DNA of 64,000 nt from Pyxicephalus adspersus. Lineage: Eukaryota > Chordata > Amphibia > Anura > Pyxicephalidae. The stretch's first letter is position 1. Each line of letters begins with the position of its first letter. The position numbers were made by a program, and so were the translations under genes. The stretch spans positions 47,651,467-47,715,466 of the forward strand of contig NC_092869.1 in the NCBI RefSeq assembly GCF_032062135.1, in the 5' to 3' direction. This document shows positions 22,877 through 33,479 of this stretch, one piece after another. Under the pieces are notes generated by a model that was given only the letters and a program-made list of their open reading frames with translations, did no database searches and was not told the DNA's origin.

Positions 22877-23225
22877 CTGGACCTCTCGCTTACTTTTGAT
22901 CACAACTTGTGTTTTTTTTAGTTTATAAGTGACACTTTGTCTAGCCAGCTAGCTAAATCCCTATGATTTGGGGACCGATCCTTTGATTTGCTAAATGTAT
23001 TGCTTAACCACCATAAAAAGGTGGCTCAGTGCACTTGCGAGGAATCTCTATGTAAATATATTTGCCATAACATTCATTTATATGCTTACAGCAGTTTGTG
23101 ATCTCTGGAGTTACATAGGTGCATTGCAGTACAGCAATCATCATTCATGGCTCCTGGCATGGAATAAAACAGGAATGTTGAGTGGATTTCTTCCTTGTTG
23201 TCAGTCGTTGTCCGCACTTAATATT

Positions 23226-23362
23226 AAACAGGATTTATATAGCGCCAACATATTACACAGCGCTGTACATTTAATAGGGGTTACAAGTAAAAGACAGATA
23301 CAGACAGTGACACAGGAGGAGGAGGGGACCCTGCCTCGAAGAGCTTACAATCTAAGAGGCGG
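23226..23362. mobile_element. interspersed retroelement-like repeat
   Basis: GATTTATATAGCGCCAACAT then 'cacagcgctgtaca' and 'aagagcttacaatctaa'. This is a very common repeat in frog genomes and the inverse of the 'gctatataaat' tails at 9775 and 55165. Confidence 0.55.
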
Positions 23363-24221
23363 AGTAAGCAGCACACACTAGGAAGAGGAATATAATTGGA
23401 TAATAGATTATGGTTGCACATGTTCTTCATTTTCTTGAATATTATTCATAATATAGATATTGGTTTATAAATTCCATGCCCTTCCCTGACACCAGAAGTG
23501 ACATTAAGGAGTACCGGGCCAAATATGAAATCGGCCATTCAGAAAATCTAGGCCCTGGTAAAGGTGGCAATTGTGTATTTTGTTCCAATGCAAAACAAAC
23601 CCTGGAATTTCAGCTTCCATGCAGGGTGATGGTATACTGCATACACAAAAGCTACATAAACATTTATAATAAAGATATCAATACCGGGAATTCTCTGGGG
23701 TACAATTATTTTTTGTCCTCTTTGTAGTAGGCTTAAACACTGCACAGACTTCCGGGGTTCCACAGCGGCACCAATGCGGAGTTCTAGGAGCCGGACAGAC
23801 GGGGAAAACCATCTGGTCGGAGGCAAAAATGCATCTGCCATCTCCAAGATCTATTATTATCGATGCAGAGGAGAAAAAATTGTCTTCTTTGTAGGGAGAA
23901 TCTGTCCTGGCGCTGCCCGGCCTGTGGATGAGTAGGCAAAATGTATGCATTGGCTCCGGATCACACAGGGCTTGAATGGTCTGATGAGCGCACAGCTGTG
24001 CACGCTACTAGTGCATTACTGATTGGAACCAAATTATTCCTGGTCATGTGATCACTGTGGATTAGCGCATTCTAAGCAGCGGGGTAGCTGGAGATTCTGA
24101 GAAGGGTGGCAGCTTTGCCCCTCATCCCTTCCATTCTCATTGATAAGGATTGCAATACCCATAAAGAGAGCCACTTTATTTGTATATCATATAGTGTTCC
24201 ATCGTCTCTTGGAATGTAAAA

Positions 24222-24298
24222 GGTGATCACATGAGGTTTGTTTACAAATGGTTACAAAGGTTGCAGCTTTGTTTATAAACAAACCTCATGTAATCACC
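24222..24298. repeat. 77-nt near-perfect hairpin
   Basis: The arms GGTGATCACATGAGGTTTGT (24222-24241) and its inverse (24279-24298) pair over 23 positions with one C/A mismatch. The loop region is about 30 bases and has a minor AAAG/CTTT stem. The size suits either a tiny foldback MITE or a pre-miRNA-like transcript. No conserved miRNA seed was recognised. Confidence 0.55.
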
Positions 24299-24677
24299 AT
24301 GTGATTGGCTTTCATGGAGCCGGTGACCCCAGGCAGGAGTTTAGTGATTGCGTTTGGATTCCATTCAATGCATCCTATAAATATGAACTCTGAAGATCAT
24401 TTCCAGCAACAATCACCTGAAGTCCATTGAAGATTTGTATGAGGTTTAAGTCTGCGGGGATATAAAAGAGAAAAGAATCTGATTGGCTCCCCTGACAGCC
24501 GGCACCCCCATACCACTCCAGTCCTGTAATATGGGCGGCCCTTTACATGCCGGAATGCTGCAAAAAAATTCCTTATAATAATCTTTACATTACCTCCTGA
24601 GCGCATCAGATGGTGGGAGGGGGTGAATGGCATCCTGGGATACTAAGATTCCATACCAGGGCATTGTAAAACCCAAG

Positions 24678-24965
24678 GCTGGGTACACACGTGCAATAAT
24701 TGTCTTTCCTGAACGACAAAAGACTGCACGATGCATGAACGAGCTCTGTACATACAGCGCTGTTCTGCTCTATAGAGAGGGGAGAACGATGGAGCAGCAC
24801 CCCGCTGTGCTCTCTCCCCTTCACTTGCATTACGATCGTTCATTGTCCGTGGATCCGCCAGGGCAGTCGTTCAGACGGAGCTCTGTACGCACACCAGATT
24901 ATCGTTCAATCTCAGCCTTGAGCTGATCAGACGAAAATCATCCGACGTGTATACGTAGCCTAAGG
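24678..24965. mobile_element. MITE with ~25-bp TIRs
   Basis: Left end AAGGCTGGGTACACACGTGC; right end reads, inverted, TTAGGCTACGTATACACGTC. The interior is rich in CG and 'acgat' words, typical of frog 'gggtacacacgtgcaat' elements. Shares a 'tacatacagcgctgttc' block with 52180-52210. No transposase. Confidence 0.7.
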
Positions 24966-26005
24966 CCCTGCAACCTATGAGATCGGCAACTACTAAAAAT
25001 GTCTCCGCTCTGAATTATCCAAAGGTAAAGTGCAGCCTCTCAGTGGGACCCGGGAATCCCTGCAGGCTCCTGCGGCTTGTAAGTATGGAGTTTTGCCTGC
25101 AGCAAAGTGACACCTGACAAAGCTGCTCTGGGGCTGAAAGAGTCTGATATTAACCATACAGCTCCAGGAAGGAAAGAAAAGAAAAAAAGGAAAGGAAAGG
25201 AGGGGGACAACCAAGCTACCAGACAAGACAACATCAGCTGGGAGTTGTTGTTACTTTGACCAATCACAACATAAAATGCCCCCTAAATCAAGTCAGCAAT
25301 AACAGATTCTGTGTTTCTATCCTAGACAGGTCCCCTTTAAGTTGAAGAATTATGTTTTGCTCCCGGGTCCCTCTCAGAGGTCCTTCTGCCTTCACCTTAT
25401 TTTATCTCTTGCAGATGTGCAGTGGGGATTTACAATGTCGTCTGCTTTGCGGCCAAGTGCTGTAAATGTGAAACGACAGGAGACGTGGTGACTCCTTCTA
25501 TCAGGTCGTGTGTGCGAGCAAACCTAAAAGCGGCATCTCTGGGGTGCAAATATGCCCTGCGCTTGGCATGTCACTGTGTCTAGGTTTACCATTGCATGGA
25601 TGGAGCTTAGTGCAGAATATAAATAAATTGCCTTTGAAAGTCTAATCCTAGAGTGACAACATTGCAGGAAGTATGTAAATAGCAACATAAAAAATATACG
25701 TTGTAGCCAGCACATTGAATGAACGGTAAGCGTCTTTAAACCATAATGCTTTCACCAACATGCTTCACAGTTGAGATGAGGTTTTGGTGTTTATTTCTGA
25801 GAGCATATCAGCAGAAGAGCTCAACCTTCTTAATGGGTCATTGAGGCTGTCTTTTTGCTATTTTTTTTTTTTTTCCGTTTCCTCCCCCACACATTTTCTC
25901 TATAATGTGTTACCCATAAGGTTAATATAAAAGATGCATCCAGAGAGACTTGATGGGTTGGACAGTATCCTTTAGGATCTTTTTTAGGTCCACGAACAGC
26001 TAGAC

Positions 26006-26313
26006 TAGGAGTGTTAAACACAGGCCCGTGGGCCAACGATTTGGCCTGCACCATATATATTTGGCCTGCGAGAAAATACCAAAAGTCAGCTACAGCTGAC
26101 CCATCGGTAGACAGTGCATGCACCACTAATACGGCAAATCCCAGAATGCTCTGCTGGCACGTCAGTAAGGACCCACAATTGCCCCCCCCTGTGAAGATCG
26201 TTATTAGCAACCTTTCTCAATTGTAGATATCTTTTCAAAAAATATCAAGGTTGGCCCACGACTTTGTTCTAATTTTTCATTTTGCCCAACTGTGTATTTG
26301 ATGACACCCCTGC
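26006..26313. mobile_element. non-autonomous hAT element with target-site duplication
   Basis: Left end TAGGAGTGTTAAACACAGGC and right end 'ttgatgacacccctgc' are inverted copies. The flanks GCTAGAC (25999-26005 and 26314-26320) match over 7 bases, as expected for an 8-bp hAT duplication with one decayed base. The interior has 'ggcccgtgggcc' and 'ttggcctgc' words. About 308 bp, no transposase. Confidence 0.8.
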
Positions 26314-26539
26314 GCTAGACAGTGAATTACAGGCAGGATCAAATTTGGGACCTAGTGCCCACCAGAGGAACTGGTAAGGAGTGTCCACCAGAATGCAAAG
26401 CTTTTCTGGCACAGTGGCCTTTTTTGTGAGGCATTAGGATTCACCAGATGGCACAAAAACCTTTCTTGGTGGGCAAGTCACTAGTGCCCCCCTCAGGTTT
26501 TTTTTCAGTACTCCTGTGGATGAATCCTAATTAAAGGGC

Positions 26540-26765
26540 ACACCAGCCTTTCTCAACTCCTGAGGAACTTTTGAAAAAATTTTGAAGTCTTGGAGAACCT
26601 CTAAAAGCCCAATAGTGGAGGAGAGAATACCACCTTTATAGGTATGTAAAACATCATTAGAGTCATGCCACTCTGCCAAGTGGTGTTGGCCCCAGAACTT
26701 TGCAGGCACCATCCAATGGGAGGCCAATCAGCCACAACTTGAGGAACCCCTGGGCTGGGATACTC
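26540..26765. mobile_element. interspersed repeat family D, copy 1
   Basis: Starts 'cctttctcaactcctgagga' and ends 'gaggaacccctgggctgg'. It contains 'agaactttgcaggcaccatc' and 'aggccaatcagccaca'. The same order occurs at 29660-29965; more distant relatives with 'tctcaacctttttaac' are at 38125-38340 and 39862-40141. Probably non-autonomous DNA elements. Confidence 0.6.
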
Positions 26766-27304
26766 AGAGCTCTAGAAATGGCCTTTTTCCCATTATACGT
26801 CTGACAATTCTTTTATCATTCTTCTCTATTACTATTACTCTACTCTTCTTCCTCTGAGGTCCCTTTAATATATTTTAAGAAACGTATTTTGCTTGAAGCA
26901 TTAGAACACCCAACAGTCCAATTATCCCGGTAAGCAGATGTCATCGGCCTGGAGGATCACAAGCTTTTTCCATCATCAGGAAACATTCACTAAAGATACC
27001 ACAATTTTATTGTTGGTTAGGAAATGCTAATTACAAATTAGATGAAGATCAAAGCTAAATAAACTTGTTAAAAATTTGAGATACCTTAAAAAAATGTTTT
27101 TACTTACATTGAAAATGTTGTGACCCTTAAAAGCAAAAACAATCATTTAAATATATTTTTCAATGGTCACAATGGATACAATGTAACAAATCTCTTTCCA
27201 AACCCGATACAGCCATGTGAATCAGGCATTGATATCATCTCTGTGCTGTAAATAACCTATGCAGAGAGCAGAGCTGTGGGAGGAGCCCAGCAGGAAATAC
27301 AGCA

Positions 27305-27745
27305 GGGGGCGGAGACAAGAACCCCTGGAGGAACCCAAGGAACCCATGGAGGAACTATAGGAACCCCGGGAGTAACCCTAGATCTCCCTGGAGGCACCAT
27401 AGGAACCCCTGGAGGCGACATATGAATCCCTGGAGGAACCCTAAGAACCCTTGGAGTAACCCTAGGAACCCCTACAGGCACCATAGAACCCCTAGAGGAA
27501 CCCTAAGAACCCTTGGAGTAACCCTAAGAACCGATAGAGGCACAATAGAACCCCTGGAGGAACCCCTAGAGGCACCATGGGAACCCCCAGAGAAACCATA
27601 TGAACCCTTGGAGTAACCCTAGGAACCCCAAGAGGCACCATAGGAACCCCTGGATGAACCCTAGGAACCCCTAGAGGCACCATAGGAACCCCTGGAGGAA
27701 CCATAGGAACCACGGGAGTAACCCTAGGTACCCCTGGAGCACTCC
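27305..27745. repeat. minisatellite, ~20-bp unit
   Basis: Irregular array of about 20 units built on GGAACCCCTGGAGGAACC and 'ggaacccctagaggcaccatag'. Open frames through it encode VPPGVPMVP-type or NPWRNP-type repeats and are not genes. The left flank resembles the 'gcagagagcagagctgtggg' repeat also at 34400. The right flank 'agaaccctggttgagaatggctg' is the end of a family-D-like element, so the array probably arose inside one. Confidence 0.9.
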
Positions 27746-28740
27746 TTGTTCCTTAGAACCCTGGTTGAGAATGGCTGCCCTAGAACAAGAAGTGTTTTAC
27801 GACTACAGATCACCTTCCCCTCTATGTTCTCTACTCTTCTCCATTTCATAGCAGGCTTGCCATACCATCGCTTACAATACACAGACAGTGACAATAACAG
27901 AGGCCGTGTCTGGTGCTACTACACACCAGTTCATCAGCAGCAGGCTTCACCTGGCCACATATATTTCCATTGGCCAAATGGAGGCACTGGAGAAGGAACT
28001 GCCCTTCCATCTGGCTCTCCCCTTTTCTGCGGTGGTGGCTCCCCCTTCTGGTCACAGGTAAATGGTGACACTAATGCCACTTTTACCATTAGCCAACTGG
28101 CAGTTGAGCTGGAGAGGACCCTTGGTGGACTAATACTTCTAATACTAATACTAATCAAACGAGTAGGTGATGTTTTCCAGGTAAATACAGAATATACAGA
28201 ATATTCCCAGGAATGTCCATCACCTATCATGCTCGTGTAAAATGGAGTAACCCAATCAGAATTCATAATTTGGTGTTAACGTCTTAATCGCTATTATACA
28301 CTTCCTATTACAAAAGGGCATTGCACGTTTCAGTACCAGTTCAGGCCAGCAAGAAGAGGAAGTGATGGGTCTGGCATGGAACTCCTGGTTAGGAAGTGAT
28401 AGAGAATAGTAGGAAGGTCAGCATTCTACCAATGATCATCCATGGAGAGGAAGGGGGTTCTCAGCTCTCTGAGTCTACTGAGCATTGCAGGTTTTATTGG
28501 TGGCATCACAAACAGCTTTGGATGATTTATTAAATTGGTATCATCATTTACTACAACTATTCCTCTTTATCTCAATTTTGTAAATTGAAAACTAATTATA
28601 TTTTTTGAAGATTTTTTTATCTGATAAGTTTGTTTGCATTGTTTTTTATGCTCATCTCTAATTATGGACTCTCCAGTTTTTTATGCCTTTTTATTATTAT
28701 ATTGCGATTTATATTTGTACTTTTTGTGTTTCCTTCAGCC

Positions 28741-28775
28741 CTGATAAAGTTTCAGCCCCCTAAACGCGTCGGCAT
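28741..28775 (+). ncRNA. hammerhead-like motif, instance 2
   Basis: CTGATAAAG...CTAAACGCGTCGGC, preceded by CAGCC and followed by GGCATGCTG, which can partly pair as stem I. One box base has changed in each of CUGANGA and GAAA, so it is a decayed copy. Confidence 0.3.
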
Positions 28776-28898
28776 GCTGTCTTTATACTTTCATGAGTTC
28801 CTAAATACCCTGCGACACCTAAACCTTTGTGTGATGTTTTTGAGGTTTATTTTTTAGAGGGTTTTTTTTTTTTATCCACGTCTCAGTGACAACTCCTA

Positions 28899-28904
28899 TT
28901 TATT
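28899..28904 (-). promoter_or_regulatory. candidate TUNAR poly(A) signal
   Basis: AATAAA on the minus strand about 520 bases after the TUNAR stop codon. It is the first canonical hexamer in that direction; another is at 28851-28846. The true end is unknown. Confidence 0.35.
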
Positions 28905-29426
28905 GTATTTCATTTACAGGGACAAGATGTGAAGCAAAATCTCCCCAATGACGTCACTGACAGAAGTCAGACAGTTTAATCTCTTACTCACTCCATCTAC
29001 AGCTTAAAAAACTTGCAGTAATCTCATAGAGAGTCGCGGTAAAGAAAATTTCCTTTAATCAATAAGAAATCCCATGTGTATTTGCCACATGCAAAAAGTA
29101 TTGCACTTACTTCAAAAGTACAAGTATGAACATTCATGTCAACAAGTTTAAATTTTAGCATGAAAAAAATGATTTCCAATAAGTCAGTATGTAGCTCCGC
29201 CTGTCATGTAACCACAAAATAACATTTACATAGCACATGGACCTGTAGGAGGAAACTCCGCTCCGACATCTTATCATATAGTTCATGGTCCTTGTGGAGT
29301 TTCTCCATGGAGCGTCAGTAAAAATCGGATTTGCTGCAAAGTGAAATTTGTGAAAGTTTGGAAATTTGCCATAACTTCCAGTCTGGCCCAAAGTTTTTGT
29401 GGACGGTCCATGAAGTCATTGATAAG

Positions 29427-29573
29427 TTATAAAGTGGTATATATGTAGACGAAGATGATGACGATCAGGTTGAGTATGGTTCCGATGATCCCCAGCATGG
29501 CCAGGATGGTCTCCTCTTTACTTTCTTTTTCTTGGCTTCCTCTGTCGTCGCCTCCTCCCCCAGGGATGACCAT
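29427..29573 (-). CDS. TUNAR: TUNAR micropeptide (BNLN/pTUNAR), 48 residues
   Basis: Known: TUNAR was described as a neural lncRNA and later shown in mammals to encode a small ER membrane peptide linked to SERCA2 and calcium handling in neural and beta cells. Seen: 48 codons, a Gly/Asp-rich start (MVIPGGGGDD), a strongly charged RGSQEKESKEE segment (residues 11-21), and one hydrophobic helix from about 24 to 45 (LAMLGIIGTILNLIVIIFVY) ending in IYTTL. From memory, residues 25-48 are the same as the human peptide and the length is identical, while residues 4-10 and 22-23 vary. The ATG at 29573 has a strong Kozak context (ACCAAGATGG). An upstream in-frame ATG at 29621 lies before the splice acceptor and so is intronic. 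The gene is convergent with GLRX5. Upstream exons and promoter were not found. Confidence 0.92.
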   Translation of the reverse strand: MVIPGGGGDDRGSQEKESKEETILAMLGIIGTILNLIVIIFVYIYTTL

Positions 29574-29612
29574 CTTGGTCACAAATTCCAAAGTTCCCTT
29601 CCTCTGATTCAC
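29574..29612 (-). other. TUNAR: 5' part of the TUNAR coding exon
   Basis: The minus strand reads TTTTTTCCTTGTCTCAG and then GTGAATCAGAGG. This is a good polypyrimidine tract and acceptor whose AG is at 29614-29613, so the exon starts at 29612 with 39 bases before the ATG. The 39 bases are open in frame but contain no other ATG. Confidence 0.7.
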
Positions 29613-29659
29613 CTGAGACAAGGAAAAAATGATACTGGGTTATAATCAGAAATATTTTG

Positions 29660-29965
29660 TTCTAGAGCAGTTTTTTAAACCTTTATACCCCAGAGGAACC
29701 CTTGTAATAATTTAGGTCGAATGAATAAATTTTGTGAAGTCCGGTTAGAAAAATGTCTTCGTTATGGTGATAATCCGGAATTAATTCCGTTTGGAGGTAA
29801 AAATGCCACCCTGCACCAAAGATCACTGGGGTCTTCCTACTGGTTCCACCAAACACGAATAAACCTGAAACTTTGCAGGCACCATCAGAAGGCCACCATC
29901 AGGAGGTCAATCAGCCAAAGGAACCCCTAACAACCACCAGATGAACCCCAGGGCTACTCTAGGGG
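29660..29965. mobile_element. interspersed repeat family D, copy 2
   Basis: 'ttttttaaacctttatacccca' start, 'gaaactttgcaggcaccatc' and 'aggtcaatcagccaaagg' inside, 'gatgaaccccagggctactc' end. It matches 26540-26765 and lies 50 bases upstream of the TUNAR acceptor, in the intron. Confidence 0.6.
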
Positions 29966-30080
29966 GGTCTACAGAATGTCTGAATGATAGATATTCACGT
30001 CTTACTGCTTGCTATTACAGCTCTTTCACTGCATGGATCCCAGCAAACTGATACTTGCAACCTTTCCAGTTCACACAAGC

Positions 30081-30122
30081 CCCGAGGAAGCTGGAATCTC
30101 CAAGCACCTCGAAACGCGTCAC
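30081..30122 (+). ncRNA. hammerhead-like motif, instance 3
   Basis: CCCGAGGAAG...CCTCGAAACGCGTCAC: the second box and GCGTC are intact, while the first box has CCGAGGA for CUGANGA. Confidence 0.3.
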
Positions 30123-30129
30123 AATTTTT

Positions 30130-31790
30130 TTTAACCATTACCTTTGCATAAGGTTTTTGCAAAATCTTCTTGGACTGTTAGATCATTGGTGGGCTGTCCT
30201 TATTACATATTTCACGTTTGAAATGGTATGACACTGCACTAAACTCTTCTGTGAACTTTGTGCATTCAAAGCAAAGTGATGCATTTACTCAATAGCCAAC
30301 TTCCTGCACTGGACATAATAACCAACCCCACTGAGGAGTCAAGGGAATGTACTATGGTGTATCATGTGGGTATGGTGATCATGTGACTTTTTCCTCCTCT
30401 TCCTATGGTTGAAAGTTGGGTTTCTCATGGTCAAATACCAGGCCTCAATGCAATCACATGGGGGGCTGGGGGAGGGTCCATAGCTCTGTGTAAGTTCTGA
30501 CAAGGCTAACATGGAGCTTACACTGGGTTAAAAGGGTATTTAGAAAATGAGTGAAATATAAACATGAACTGTAGAGGGGCTATTAAGTAAACCTGCCCAT
30601 TAAATAAATAAAGCATTTGGTTAAGCATCAGTTCGCCTAATTGACCAATTCTAACCAATGTACTGCCATGATGCAGGTTTTACTGCACATTACTGCAACA
30701 TGCATTAACACGTGCAGCCAAATGCATTGAATTGCAATACTATTTATTTTGAATATGAAGTCAGACAGCATAGCCAGGTCCAGTTATACACTAAAGCACA
30801 GCGGGCATCATTTCAATTGGCGGGTGTTGTTGCTGTCTCTGCCTATACCAGTTCTATGCCAAGGATTAAGCCAATATAAAGACATGTTCCAATACTTATA
30901 CTAGCTTCACTTGAACATAAATCATTATAATTTACTGGCTTTCTTTATTGCCTTTTTATTTTATTTATTTTTTCTTAGGTTAAATTTCACTATTGATGTA
31001 AAATTAGAAATCTGAATTTACGGACTTAGCATGCTGCGTGTTCCTATGTTCCAAAAGAAAAAAAAAAGGCCAGCAATTCCCGAATCATTTGGTGGAACCA
31101 ATTACGGTAACAGTATCAGACATCTCTCATAGCACATTGGTAAATAACTGGCCAAGTAAGAAATGCTTCCTCAAGTGCAATAATAAAAGCCAGCTACGGC
31201 TGCACTGAGCTTATGTAATATGAACAAAAGCAGAACCAGGAGCAACAAACTTGTCTGCAAATATTATATTCAAAGCACAGGCAGACAGGCTTGTTAAACA
31301 GACACTGTCACTTCTATCATTTCACCGAAGATTCGCTAGATTCCCCTCCACTAGTGGCCTGCCAGTCACACTCCTGAGATTCACCGCTTTACACCCGGTT
31401 TTATTGATCTTTATTCACCATGTGGGCCCCTCCACCTGTAAATCCTGCTTGCTTCAACCTTTCTTTTCTTGCTGCATGTTTGTATTTTTTATTTCTCTTT
31501 ATTTATTTTTTTACCAATAATATTTTATCTATTTTACTATTAAATCATACTCAGACTTCCATGGGTTACAGCACCTTCCAAGGCTAAGCACCTGTGTTGT
31601 ACGAGGCAAAGCTCAGTAGTATTTCATTTGTGTCAAACTTCACTATGCTTTGTAATGAAAAAAAAATACAGAGGAGAAATTATAGAATAAAAATTATACT
31701 TTTTTTGATCAGCAGAGACATTGGTTTAAAATCTAATAAAGCGCATCGGGCTCTGTTTATGAATTATTCCCCTATTTTTCTTTCCTAATT
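30130..31790. other. no gene seen
   Basis: AT-rich DNA, probably TUNAR intron or 5' flank. The 89-codon frame at 31251-31520 is low complexity at its end and unrecognised. Confidence 0.5.
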
Positions 31791-31796
31791 ATTTCC

Positions 31797-31870
31797 TATT
31801 GTGACAGCTGTGCACTTTTGACGATTGGCCTCTATGTGGAAGAATGAGTGATTGTGTTAATAGGAGACCC
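31797..31870 (+). repeat. interspersed repeat family A, copy 3 (short)
   Basis: TATTGTGACAGCTGTGCACT then 'gacgattggcctctatgtgg'; a truncated copy of the family at 18590-18725. Confidence 0.55.
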
Positions 31871-31917
31871 ATAGAGAGATACCACCATCTGATTCATCAA
31901 TTGGCTAAAAACAGTTC

Positions 31918-32975
31918 CCAAGCCTGTGGGGGCAGTGTTAATATTTGAGGTACCTGTGGAGGGCAGTGTTATAATCCGGGGTGCCTGTGGGGGCAGTGTT
32001 ATGATCTCGGATGCCAGTTCTATGATTTTATGTGCCTGTAGAGGGCAGTGTTAGAATTTGGGGTACCTATGGGGGCAGTGTTAGGATCTGGGGTACCAGT
32101 AGGGGCAGTGTTATGACCTGGGGTGCCTGTGGAGGGCATTGTTAGGATCTGGGGTCCCTTTGGGGCAGTTTTATGATCTTGGATGCCTGTGGGGGCAGTG
32201 TAATGATCTGGGGTGTCTGTGAGGGCAGTGTAATGATCTGGGGTGTCTGTGGGGCAGTGTAATGATCTGGGGTGTCTGTGGGGGCAGTGTTATGATTTGG
32301 GGGTGGCTGTGGGGGCAGTTTTAAGACCTGGGGTGCCTGTCCAGGGCAGTGTTATGATCTGGGGTACCTATGGGGGCAGTGTTATATTCTGGGAAGCCTC
32401 TGAGGGCAGTAGTATGATTTGGGGTGCCTGTGAGAGCAGTGTTATGATCGGAGGTGACTGTGGGGGCAGTGTTATGACCTGGAGTGCCTGTGGAGGACAT
32501 TGTTAGGATCTGGGGTACCTATGGGGGCAGTGTTGTGATCCGGGGTGCCTATGGGGGCAGTGTTATAATCTGGGAAACCTGTGAGGGCAGTAGTATGATC
32601 TGGGGTACCTGTGGGGGCATTGTTATGATCAGAGGTGACTGTGGGGGCAGTGTTATGACCTGGAGTGCCTGTGGGAGCAGTGTTATGACCTGGAGTGCCC
32701 GTGGAGGGCATTGTTGGGGTCTGGGGTACCTATGGGGGCAGTGTTATGATCTGGGGTGTCTGTGGGGGCAGTGTAATGATCTGGGATGCCTGTGAGGGCA
32801 ATGCTATGATCTGGGGTGCTTGTGGAGGGAAGTGTTATGATCTGGCGTACCTATGGGGGCAGTGTTATGATCTGGCGTACCTATGGGGGCATTGTTTTGA
32901 CCTGGGGTGCTTTTGGAGGGCATTGTTAGGATTTGGGGTATCTATGGGGGCAGTGTTATGATCTGGGGTCACTTC
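31918..32975 (+). repeat. 30-bp minisatellite derived from a Tc1 transposase segment
   Basis: About 34 units of roughly 30 bp built on GGGGGCAGTGTTATGATCTG plus 'gggtgcctgt'. Because 30 bp is ten codons, long stretches stay open and read GGSVMIWGxC repeats (for example 32484-32795). GGSVMIWG is a signature of the central catalytic region of Tc1 transposases. The array is preceded by 'cccaagcctg' and followed by 'ttggtcaggtctatgggttcagca', which are the sequences flanking this motif in frog Tc1 elements. The array is therefore an internal expansion of a Tc1 copy, not a gene. Array size and unit are seen; the origin is inferred with good support. Confidence 0.9.
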
Positions 32976-33310
32976 ATTTGGTCAGGTCTATGGGTTCAGC
33001 AATGTTATGTACAATGCCAGGATTCATCGGGTTCAGATTGTGAATGATTGGTTCAGGGAGCAGAGGCATTATTGTCCCCAATGGATTGGCCACCACAGAG
33101 CCCAGACCTGAACCCCATAGAGAATCTTTGGGATGATTTGGAATGATCGGGAGAAGACTTTACACAGCTCCGCCCTTTCCATCATCAATCTGGGGGGGAA
33201 AATAAATGTTGTGACATTGTATGAGGGTATCCAAATAATACCACGGTGAATGTGTGCTGGAATCAAGGCTACAGGTGGTACAATGAAATATTAGGGGTGT
33301 GGGACTTGTT
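32976..33310 (+). pseudogene. Tc1/mariner transposase, 3' half (decayed)
   Basis: Continues directly from the minisatellite. It encodes in pieces 'NARIHRVQIVNDWFREQ' and then WPPQSPDLNPIENLWDDLE, which carries the last catalytic region (SPDLNPIExxW) of the DDE/D domain. A stop follows (TGA in place of a codon). The C-terminal codons and the 'gaaatattaggggtgtgggac' 3' end come next. A deletion has removed the second catalytic Asp segment. It cannot make a working enzyme. Confidence 0.75.
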
Positions 33311-33479
33311 TTTCCCTGGGTAGGGTATTTTCACCCATCCCAAACCTATCCAAAATCTAATAATGATTTTTGATTGAAATACTGATAATTTTTAATACTG
33401 TGCCGATATAGAAGGCGTTTTTTTGGTGACACTTTGGCATCTTAAAGGATTCAGAATTGAATATTTAAATTTAGTTTTG

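Noticed and set aside
27746..28240. 164-codon frame after the minisatellite
   Set aside because: Begins in repeat-derived sequence, contains a tandem 'ctaatactaata' stretch, has an open shadow on the other strand and no recognised domain.
29155..29391. 78-codon minus-strand frame downstream of TUNAR
   Set aside because: Lies in the presumed TUNAR 3'UTR; no domain, and no start context or conservation that I can judge.
29574..29621. Start of the TUNAR peptide at the upstream ATG (29621), giving 64 residues
   Set aside because: That ATG lies upstream of the splice acceptor, so it is intronic; the ATG at 29573 has the better context and the family length.
32243..32961. GGSVMIWG-repeat proteins
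   Set aside because: Translation of a 30-bp minisatellite derived from a Tc1 transposase, not a gene.
31918..32975. CRISPR array
   Set aside because: Repeats follow one another directly without unique spacers, and this is vertebrate DNA.
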